Below are positions 52,139-59,389 of a DNA stretch of 64,000 bases, in pieces. The DNA comes from CAYWNK01 sp964459495 (GTDB lineage Bacteria; Planctomycetota; UBA1135; GCA-002686595). The notes under the pieces were generated by a model. It had not been told where the DNA came from. It saw only the letters and a list, made by a program, of their open reading frames with translations, and made no database searches. Position numbers and translations under genes: made by a program. Within the stretch, counting starts at the first letter, position 1; each line of letters opens with the position of its first letter. The stretch covers positions 30,410 to 94,409 of the forward strand of contig CAYWNK010000003.1 in the NCBI GenBank assembly GCA_964459495.1. Direction: 5' to 3'.

Positions 52139-53965
52139 CTATTGGAAGTCGACCGTAAGGGCGTCGGTGAAGTTGCTCACGGGCGTCGGGTTCACGTCCC
52201 GGTACCACGCGGTGAAGTTCCACGTCTGGCCGGCCTGAACCTGGGTGGTGCCCATCGGGGTGGGGATCGCCGAGAGGTCCACCTGGATCGAGAACGCACC
52301 AGCGGAGCCCGTGCTCCCGACCTGGGTACGGAAGCGGCCGATCTGACCTCCAAGGCACAGGTTGCCCTGGCTTCCGCCGGGGTTCTGGGCCAGGCCCTGG
52401 GTGGGCGAGGCCAGGAACAGCGTGAACTGGTTCTGCGGAAGCTGGGACGCCGTCACCGTGAAGTCATTGTCGGAAGCCACGTCCGAGCCGCTCGCCGACA
52501 GGGTGCCGGGAAGCCCGGAGCTGTTGGCCACAGCGGGATCGCAGTACAGCTCTCCGATCACCGGCGGGTTCGGATCGAGCTGGTTGATCCAAACGTTGGT
52601 GCCTTCACAGCGCGCGAGGACCAGGTCCTTGTCTCCGTCGTTGTCGATATCGAAGACCCCCATGTCGTGGGTACAGCGCAGCATCGCGTTCGTCAAACCG
52701 CGTGCACCGCTGAAGCCTTGTCCCGACTGCTCGTTGATGTCCACGTCGCCGCCGACGGTGCCCCCTTCGTTCCGAAACATGTGCATCCGGCGGCCAAATC
52801 CGGCGATGTCCACGTCGACGTCAGCGATGATCACATCGGACCACCCGTCGTTGTCGAGATCGGAGATCAAGATGTTGGAGCCAAAGCCGTCGTCGACGTT
52901 GTAGCCGAAGGGGGCTGACCAGATCACCCGCCCGAATACATCGTTGCCGCGGTTGAGGATGTAGCGGTCCGCACCGTCGTCGGAGGTCACCAGGTCGGGA
53001 AGCCCGTCCTGGTTGAGGTCGCCCACGTCCACGTGATAGGGCGCCTGCTCGTTGGCGGTCTGCAAAATGTTGAATTGCCCTTCGTTGCTGGGATCGTTGT
53101 AGCTGATATCGACCCGGGGCTGCCCAGTCGTTTGGCCCAGACCCGAGTTCTTGACGATGTCGTTCACGCCATCGCCATTCATGTCGACGATCTCGGCCGC
53201 ATTGCCAAAAGGGGAGTCCACCATCGCCACCGTCATGCGGCTTGCCGTCTCATCGGTGAAGAAACCGTTGCCGTCGTTGATCAACAGACGGTCATCCACG
53301 TCGGGGTTGCCCGCCACGTCGTAGTCCGCGAAGTACAAGTCCAAGTCGCCGTCACCGTTCACATCCCCCGCGGCGATTCCGCAGAAGAAGGGGATCGCGT
53401 TCGGCCCGCTGACAAGCTGCAGCTGGGGAATCCGGGCATCCTCATGGCGCAGACCGAGCCAGTTGCCAGCACCATCGCTGCCCAGGTTGATGTAGATGCG
53501 GGGGTGGCTGATGTGCTTCGGCTGACCGACCGAGAAGGTGGTCGCCGTGATGACATCATCCCAGCCATCTCCATCGATGTCGGCGATCACTACGTCGCGG
53601 TCATTGGTCGCGGTCAGGAAGCCGTTGTCGCCCGGTACATCCGACGTCGCCGCATACTGGCTGGTTTGATCCACCAGAGTACCGCCCTGATTCATGAACA
53701 GCACGTTGGTGCGGCGACCCTGCGTGGTGAACGGTTCCTTGCGAACCGAGATCAGATCGATCCAACCGTCCTGGTCCAGGTCGCCCCATGCGTAGTCCCG
53801 CTCTTCGGTATCGCCGGTCGAAGTCGCCGAGGCACCGGAGAGAAGGGAGTCGTCTTGAACGAATTCGAGCCAGTCGATGCCCTGGCCATGCGCGGCGTGC
53901 AGCAACGCAAGTGCCATGGCCGGGCGTGTCGCGATGCGCAGGGACAGTTTGAGGGATTGGTGCAT
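52139..53965 (-). CDS. Secreted FG-GAP/VCBS repeat protein
   Basis: A 608-residue secreted protein. A signal peptide (LRIATRPAMALALLHAAHGQ) is followed by about seven FG-GAP/VCBS repeats of the form D-x-D-x-D-G-x-x-D (for example WGDLDQDGWIDLISV, DIDGDGWDDVITA, DLNQDGLPDLVTSDDG) that bind calcium and form a beta-propeller. A C-terminal domain of about 130 residues (NQFTLFLASPTQGLAQNPGG) is common in planctomycete secreted proteins. The ATG at 53965 is chosen because it begins the signal peptide. Confidence 0.88.
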   Translation of the reverse strand: MHQSLKLSLRIATRPAMALALLHAAHGQGIDWLEFVQDDSLLSGASATSTGDTEERDYAWGDLDQDGWIDLISVRKEPFTTQGRRTNVLFMNQGGTLVDQTSQYAATSDVPGDNGFLTATNDRDVVIADIDGDGWDDVITATTFSVGQPKHISHPRIYINLGSDGAGNWLGLRHEDARIPQLQLVSGPNAIPFFCGIAAGDVNGDGDLDLYFADYDVAGNPDVDDRLLINDGNGFFTDETASRMTVAMVDSPFGNAAEIVDMNGDGVNDIVKNSGLGQTTGQPRVDISYNDPSNEGQFNILQTANEQAPYHVDVGDLNQDGLPDLVTSDDGADRYILNRGNDVFGRVIWSAPFGYNVDDGFGSNILISDLDNDGWSDVIIADVDVDIAGFGRRMHMFRNEGGTVGGDVDINEQSGQGFSGARGLTNAMLRCTHDMGVFDIDNDGDKDLVLARCEGTNVWINQLDPNPPVIGELYCDPAVANSSGLPGTLSASGSDVASDNDFTVTASQLPQNQFTLFLASPTQGLAQNPGGSQGNLCLGGQIGRFRTQVGSTGSAGAFSIQVDLSAIPTPMGTTQVQAGQTWNFTAWYRDVNPTPVSNFTDALTVDFQ

Positions 53966-54318
53966 ATTTAGTCTGGGGAGAGAAGGGGCTCTGATTCCGA
54001 ATCGCGGTCGAGCCCATGGTCCGCACATTCTTCTAGGTGTGGGAATCCTGTTGTTTCGCGTGAATCGCCCCAGGCATGCCTGTGGTTCCATCGATATGCA
54101 CTGCGCAGGACGGACAGAACTAGGCTGCCGATGGGACTCGATCGCGCCTACGCGTCGCGACGGCCGGTAGTCGTGTTCCACTCGTTTCCAGCCTGGTCCG
54201 CCGGACTTCCAATCGACTCGCCACTCCGCTGAAAAAAAAGTAGCGGATGCCGAAGGGCCGGCCGCGGACACTCGTCCCGACCCGGGCCACCTGTGTCCGA
54301 GATGCGTTTCAAAACGAA
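53966..54318. other. Leader/promoter region of the FG-GAP gene
   Basis: About 350 bp without a supported gene. An A-run inside a small stem (CCGCT-GAAAAAAAAGT-AGCGG, about 54226-54246) stands out in otherwise GC-rich DNA. No clear promoter motif was assigned. The long open frames crossing the region are shadows. Confidence 0.4.
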
Positions 54319-54342
54319 GCGCGGAGCCAAGAGGCTCCGCGC
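54319..54342 (-). terminator. Intrinsic terminator of the amidohydrolase pair
   Basis: A perfect 10-bp stem GCGCGGAGCC / GGCTCCGCGC with a four-base loop, followed on the minus strand by TTCGTTTTG. It lies about 70 nt after the stop of the degenerate amidohydrolase gene. Confidence 0.75.
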
Positions 54343-54411
54343 TTAGATATTCGCGCCAGCGTCCAATCGCCGCGCTTCTATTCACGGGGGCGACTCCTGG
54401 CCCCGCGCATC

Positions 54412-55614
54412 TCACTCCCGGCTGTGCACGACCGCCCCCTCGATCACCACCGCAGTGCAGTGCGACGTATACTCAAAGGGGTCACCGTCATAGAGGGCGA
54501 CATCCCCGTCCTTGCCGACCTCGAGGGATCCCACCCGATCGTCGACACCGAGGATTCTGGCGGCGTCGATGGTCACCAGCCGCAACGCGTCACCAAACGA
54601 ACAGCCGTAGCGCGCTGCGATGCCGGCCTCGAAGAGCACCACCCTCGTCTTGGGCACATAGCCCTCAAAGCCCGACTGCAAGGCGATCTGCAGGCCGGCC
54701 TGCTGCAGGACATGGGGGGTTTCCATCGAGAGGTTCTCCGCCTCACCGCTGGCCCGCTTCATCGGTGCATGCACGATCACCGGCACTTTGGAAGCCGCGA
54801 TCTCGTCCATCATCAAGTAGGCCTCCGCTGCGCCGTCCAGAACCAGACGAATGCCGAATTCATCGGCCAATCGCAGGGCCGCACCGATGTCGTGGGCCCG
54901 GTGGGCTGCCACCAGCAGCGGCCGTTCGCCCGCCAGCACCGCAGCCAGGGCCTCCTTGCGCAGGTCCCTCGCCGGCGGCTTCTCACTTGTCCGGTCAGTT
55001 GCATATTCGCCGGCCTCCACGAGCTGTTGGCGCAGGAGTGCCACCGCCTTCGCGCGCGTCCCCGGAGGTTTGCCATCGGATCCCAAGGCACCCTCGCCCA
55101 GGGTGGCCGCCACCATCGCAAAAGGCACCATCACAGCCTCCTCGACGGTCTCGCCGGCCGTCTTAGCGATCAGGGTCTGGCCGCTGACCACTGCGCCAGG
55201 CCCATGTCCGGTGTGGACCGTGGTCACCCCGAACGATCGGATCCAGGTCACCAGTGGCTCGCGGGCGTTGTACGCATCGATCGCCCGCAGCTCAGGCTGA
55301 ATCGGAGCCGAACGCTCGAGTTGATCCTGGTCGTGGGCAGAGTTCAGCTGGCCCGCCAGCCCGACCACCGATCTCGCATCGACCAGCCCCGGCGTCGCCA
55401 CCTTGGCGCGCAGGGTCTCGATGCCCGCCGGGAGTTCGATCGATCCGGCGCTTCCAACGGCCTTGATCTTGCCGTCCTCGATCCAAACCACGCCGTTCGC
55501 GATAGCTTCGCCGGCCGCCGTGTGGAGCGTCTCCGCCACGATCGCCATCGAACTCGTCTCGTCCTGGGGTGCGCAAACCCAGGCTGCCGCCATCATCGCC
55601 ATCGTCGACAACAT
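54412..55614 (-). CDS. Amidohydrolase-like protein lacking metal-binding motifs
   Basis: A 400-residue secreted paralogue of the neighbouring amidohydrolase (signal peptide in the first 20 residues). The fold markers are kept (VVWIEDGKIKAVGSAG, ATPGLVDARSVVGL, DRVGSLEVGKDGDVALYDGD). The metal ligands are lost: the HxH site reads DAR, the later HHHTHRHDD region reads VAAHRAHDI and the terminal HTDD region reads QSGFEG. It is probably not a hydrolase by itself. The ATG overlaps the stop of the upstream paralogue (TGATG), so the two may form a pair. Confidence 0.8.
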   Translation of the reverse strand: MLSTMAMMAAAWVCAPQDETSSMAIVAETLHTAAGEAIANGVVWIEDGKIKAVGSAGSIELPAGIETLRAKVATPGLVDARSVVGLAGQLNSAHDQDQLERSAPIQPELRAIDAYNAREPLVTWIRSFGVTTVHTGHGPGAVVSGQTLIAKTAGETVEEAVMVPFAMVAATLGEGALGSDGKPPGTRAKAVALLRQQLVEAGEYATDRTSEKPPARDLRKEALAAVLAGERPLLVAAHRAHDIGAALRLADEFGIRLVLDGAAEAYLMMDEIAASKVPVIVHAPMKRASGEAENLSMETPHVLQQAGLQIALQSGFEGYVPKTRVVLFEAGIAARYGCSFGDALRLVTIDAARILGVDDRVGSLEVGKDGDVALYDGDPFEYTSHCTAVVIEGAVVHSRE

Positions 55615-56900
55615 CACTGGACACCTCCGCAGCACAGATTCCTCGTCTCCTTGTCTCCAGCCCCGTAGCCGCCAAAGGCTCGCAGTCGATCGGCATCCAC
55701 GGCCAGGTCGAACACCTGCACGCCCTCCACCCACGTTTCGTGCACCAGCGAATAGATCGAGAGCGGGTCCCCATCGAGAATCGCCAGATCCGCATCCTTG
55801 CCGGCTTCAAGGGAGCCGATGCGATCCTCCAGCCCGAGCTGCTTCGCGGCCTCGAGGGTGACTCCTGCCAGCGCTCCTTCACGCGTCATGCCCGCCCGCA
55901 CCGCCAAGGCAGGCGAGCGCAGGAAAAGCCGGCTGTCGGTGATGAAGTCATCGGTGTGAAAGGAAACCGAGACACCCGCCCTTTCGAGCACGCCACCCGT
56001 CCGGAAATCGACTCCAAGGGCCTCTTCCTTCCCGCCCGGAGAATCGATCACGATGATCGAACAAGGCGCGCCAGCAGCAGCGATCTCGTCCGCCACCTTC
56101 CAGCCGTCGCTCACATGGTGAAGAACAACCTGGAAACCGAACTCCTGGGACAGTCGCAGCACCGTCAGGATGTCGTCGTGGCGATGTGTGTGGTGATGCA
56201 CCACCCGCTTGCCCTCTAGCACCTCGACCAGTGCCTCCTTCGCCAGATCCCGGGCGGGCCGCTTGGATTCGTCATCGCCTGCGTCCGCGATACGCTTCGC
56301 ATAGTCCTGTGCAGCGACAAAGGCCTCGCGCACCAGCGCTGCCGACTTCGCCCGCGTCCCAGGGAACGGAGGGTCTTTCCGGCTGTTCGTGCCGTTGGCC
56401 ATCTTCATCCCGCCAGTAGGCTGCCCCATGGCGTCGCGCACGTAGAGTTCATCGATGGTCCGGCCGTCCTTCAGCTTCAGGTAGATCGTCTGACCCGAGA
56501 GCAGGTGGCCGGAGCCCGGCATCACGTTGACACAGGTCAGACCACCCGCCTGGGCGCGCTGGAGGCTCGCATGCCGTACGTCGATCGAATCCAGCACGCG
56601 CGTTTCCGGCTGGATGGGAGCCGATCGATCCCCCCCCGCCGGCTGCCCAACGTGGGAATGGGTGCAGATCAACCCAGGCATGATGACCTTGCCCACACAA
56701 TCCCGCACGATGGCATCAGCGGGGATCACGACCTCAGCCCTGGGGCCCACGCTGAGGATCTTGCCGCCCTGCACGACCAAGCTGGCGTCGTCGATGGGCT
56801 CGGATGAAATCGGCAGCACCCGCGCGCCAACGAAGGCGACAGGTGCGTCCTGCGCCGCCACACACGGCAGACAGGCCAAGAGAAGGAGGAGTCGATGCAT
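55614..56900 (-). CDS. Secreted metal-dependent amidohydrolase
   Basis: A 428-residue protein with a signal peptide (MHRLLLLLACLPCVAAQ) and the amidohydrolase (imidazolonepropionase/dipeptidase-like) fold. Key motifs are MPGLICTHSHVG (HxH), RVVHHHTHRHDDILTVLRLS (further His ligands), VSFHTDDFITDSRLF (catalytic Asp) and the C-terminal LEAGKDADLAILDGDP. The metal site is intact, unlike the downstream paralogue. The substrate is unknown; relatives act on cyclic amides or dipeptides. Confidence 0.85.
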   Translation of the reverse strand: MHRLLLLLACLPCVAAQDAPVAFVGARVLPISSEPIDDASLVVQGGKILSVGPRAEVVIPADAIVRDCVGKVIMPGLICTHSHVGQPAGGDRSAPIQPETRVLDSIDVRHASLQRAQAGGLTCVNVMPGSGHLLSGQTIYLKLKDGRTIDELYVRDAMGQPTGGMKMANGTNSRKDPPFPGTRAKSAALVREAFVAAQDYAKRIADAGDDESKRPARDLAKEALVEVLEGKRVVHHHTHRHDDILTVLRLSQEFGFQVVLHHVSDGWKVADEIAAAGAPCSIIVIDSPGGKEEALGVDFRTGGVLERAGVSVSFHTDDFITDSRLFLRSPALAVRAGMTREGALAGVTLEAAKQLGLEDRIGSLEAGKDADLAILDGDPLSIYSLVHETWVEGVQVFDLAVDADRLRAFGGYGAGDKETRNLCCGGVQ

Positions 56901-56937
56901 GCCTGAAAGATACGGGCGCTGCGTCAATCAGGCCCCG

Positions 56938-56947
56938 GAGAATTCTC
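56938..56947. promoter_or_regulatory. Palindrome between divergent amidohydrolase and M20 genes
   Basis: The perfect palindrome GAGAATTCTC lies in the 89-bp spacer between the start codons of the amidohydrolase (minus) and M20 peptidase (plus). It could be a shared operator. One site only, so weak. Confidence 0.25.
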
Positions 56948-56989
56948 TCCCCCTGGGGATACCGGAGCACCAGCGGATATCTTCGGGCC

Positions 56990-58306
56990 ATGCTCTTGTC
57001 CGCCCTACTCACGTCCCTCGCCCTTCTTTCGCCCCCCCAAGCCCCCGACCTGCGGTCCGCGATCCAGGCAGACTACGCGGATCACCTCGCTGCCCTTTTC
57101 GAGCACTTCCACCGCCACCCCGAGCTTTCGTTCCTCGAACATGAGACCGCCGCTCGCTTGTCCACTGAGCTCCGCACCGCCGGCGTTCGCGTGACCGAGG
57201 GCGTTGGAGGCACCGGGGTGGTCGGGATCCTGCGCAACGGTGAAGGACCGCGAATCCTGGTGCGCGCCGACATGGACGGCCTGCCTCTCGCCGAGGAAAC
57301 CGGGCTACCCTACGCCTCGGAGGCCATCTACCAGGCTGGGGACGGGACAAGCATTCCGATCATGCACGCCTGCGGCCACGACGTGCATATGACCGCCATG
57401 GTAGGCACCGCCCGCTGGATGAATGCGAATCGGGATCGCTGGTCAGGCACAATCCTATTCGTCGGACAGCCGGCCGAGGAGCGCATCGGCGGCGCGCGCG
57501 CCATGCTGGGTGACGGACTGTACGAGCGCTTCGGCGTCCCCGACCAAGCGCTCGCCCTGCACGTGTCCGCCGGCAGCCCCGCCGGCAAGATTCAGCTCCG
57601 TGGCGGCCTGACGGCCTCGTCCTCCGACAGCGTCGACATCGTCGTCCACGGCATCGGGACCCACGGCGCCAGCCCACACCGCGGCAAGGACCCCATCTAC
57701 ATCGCCTCGCAGATCGTGATCGCGCTCCAGGGGCTCGTCTCCCGCGAACTCGCTCCGCTCGAGCCGGGGGTCGTCACCGTCGGATCCTTCCACGCGGGTT
57801 CCAAGCACAACATCATCTCGTCCGTCGCACGGCTGGAGCTCACCGTGCGTTCGGACAGCGACGAGACGCGCGAGAAGCTCCTCCTAGGCATCGAACGCAT
57901 CGCCGAACACATCGGCAGGGCGAACGGGCTGCCCGACGACAAGCTTCCTGAGGTCATCCGCACCCTCGAGTCCACGCCGCCGACCGAGAATGACCCCGCG
58001 CTCGCGGAACGCCTGCTGGACACCTTCACCGCCCATTTCGGTTCGCAGGGCCTCTACCACGAGGAGCGCAGCGGAATGGGCGCCGAGGACTTCGCGTACT
58101 TCGTGAAGACCCCGGAGCGCGTCCCCGGCGCCTATTTTCAGGTGGGCGGCACGCCCCAGGCCGACATCGACGCCGCCAAAGCCGGGGGCGCCCCGATACC
58201 CGGCCACCACTCCCCGTTCTTCCGAATCGATCCCCAGCCGAGCGTCACCCGCGGAGTCGAGGCCATGGTGGTCGCCCTGCTGGAGCTAATGCCGGCTGAA
58301 GGCTAG
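56990..58306 (+). CDS. Secreted M20-family amidohydrolase/peptidase
   Basis: A 438-residue M20 (aminoacylase/IAA-amino-acid hydrolase-like) protein with a signal peptide (LLSALLTSLALLSPPQAPD). Motifs: FHRHPELSFLEHETAARLS, LVRADMDGLPLAEETGLPYA, metal site MHACGHDVHMTAMVGTAR, the QPAEE glutamate and GAEDFAYF. The dimerisation domain lies in the middle. It hydrolyses N-acyl or N-amide bonds; the exact substrate is unknown. It diverges from the amidohydrolase pair and may act on related compounds. Confidence 0.9.
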   Translation: MLLSALLTSLALLSPPQAPDLRSAIQADYADHLAALFEHFHRHPELSFLEHETAARLSTELRTAGVRVTEGVGGTGVVGILRNGEGPRILVRADMDGLPLAEETGLPYASEAIYQAGDGTSIPIMHACGHDVHMTAMVGTARWMNANRDRWSGTILFVGQPAEERIGGARAMLGDGLYERFGVPDQALALHVSAGSPAGKIQLRGGLTASSSDSVDIVVHGIGTHGASPHRGKDPIYIASQIVIALQGLVSRELAPLEPGVVTVGSFHAGSKHNIISSVARLELTVRSDSDETREKLLLGIERIAEHIGRANGLPDDKLPEVIRTLESTPPTENDPALAERLLDTFTAHFGSQGLYHEERSGMGAEDFAYFVKTPERVPGAYFQVGGTPQADIDAAKAGGAPIPGHHSPFFRIDPQPSVTRGVEAMVVALLELMPAEG

Positions 58307-58310
58307 CCCC

Positions 58311-59180
58311 CTAGCCGCAGGCCCAGCCGAAGGCGAGCTTGGTCGAGTGGCGCCGGCAGCGGGTCAGATGCCCCACGCCCGCGTCACCGAACATGAAGGG
58401 CACGTGGTCTTCACTGTCGAGCTGGAAGAGCAGCTCCATCGGGTCTCCGCAGTCGGGGCAGGTGGGATACTCGACCCCCTGAACCCAGTGGGGCCAGCCC
58501 CCTAGCTTGTCACCGTCCTGGGGGGTTTCCGCCTCCTCGAGGTAGGACTCGACCTCCGGCGTCATGACCACGTCCATCTTGAGTAGCTCTTCCCAATTGG
58601 GGAGGTCGTCCAGCTCCTGCCAGCCGGTGATGGTCTGCGCGGGAAACGGCTCGTGCGCCAGATCGTCGGCCGCCTGGGCCCCAGGCTGGGTCGGGTCTAC
58701 GACCCGTGCCATGGTCGCCGGCTTGAAGGGCTCCCAGGACTCGGCGTGGATCTCGCACTCCGACTTCGAGTTCACGCAGTAGAAAAGCTGCGCAAGGCCG
58801 CCGGACCGCTGGGCCGGGGCGCCGTTGGGCAGCGCGTCCAAGTCCAGCTGGAGAAACAACTGCATGGGTTCGCCGCAGCGTCCACAGCTTGGCCACGCCT
58901 CCCCTTCTGCCAGCCAGGGGCGACCGCAAAAGTGCGACTTGCCGTGATCACCCGGCTCCGTCTCGGGCAAGAACCCAGGACGCCCGTAGCGCTTCTTCAG
59001 GGACTCCGGCGTCAGTGCACTCGGCGGCACTTCCGGCGGCGGCACCGCGGCAAGGGTGCCTCCGTCTTTGCTCTTGGAGAGGACAAGGATGGTCGCGATC
59101 AGGGCCAGGCCCAGTCCTCCGACGATGGCGATGACGACTGCTGTTTCCACACCCAGAGGGTAGGGCATGGCAGTCGCCAT
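58311..59180 (-). CDS. Membrane-anchored DUF1963-like protein with two CxxC sites
   Basis: A 289-residue protein. One membrane helix near the N-terminus (about 11-34, TAVVIAIVGGLGLALIATIL) is followed by a domain with the DUF1963/YwqG pattern (FCGRPWLAEGEAWPSCGRCG, PMQLFLQLDLDALPNG, and again WPHWVQGVEYPTCPDCGDPM). It carries two CxxC pairs that probably bind zinc. Function unknown. A second in-frame ATG at 59168 is an alternative start. It converges with the M20 gene (4-nt gap). Confidence 0.7.
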   Translation of the reverse strand: MATAMPYPLGVETAVVIAIVGGLGLALIATILVLSKSKDGGTLAAVPPPEVPPSALTPESLKKRYGRPGFLPETEPGDHGKSHFCGRPWLAEGEAWPSCGRCGEPMQLFLQLDLDALPNGAPAQRSGGLAQLFYCVNSKSECEIHAESWEPFKPATMARVVDPTQPGAQAADDLAHEPFPAQTITGWQELDDLPNWEELLKMDVVMTPEVESYLEEAETPQDGDKLGGWPHWVQGVEYPTCPDCGDPMELLFQLDSEDHVPFMFGDAGVGHLTRCRRHSTKLAFGWACG

Positions 59181-59389
59181 CGCACAAGAAGATCAACGGA
59201 CTGTGAACAAGCGCTACGCAGCGACCCGCCCAACACTCCCTCTATGCTCGCTTCACACGAGCGCCAGAGCCTCTACATCGATCCCTCACGCAAGGGGCCT
59301 AATGTCGCCGCCAGATTAGGAGCCGACGAAGCTTCTAGGAACAAGCCGGTCTCTTCCCACTGGGAAAGAGCGCACTCCAACGTGTCCCC

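Noticed and set aside
54247..55668. A 473-codon + strand open frame
   Set aside because: It is antisense to the degenerate amidohydrolase; residues are His/Arg-rich shadow sequence.
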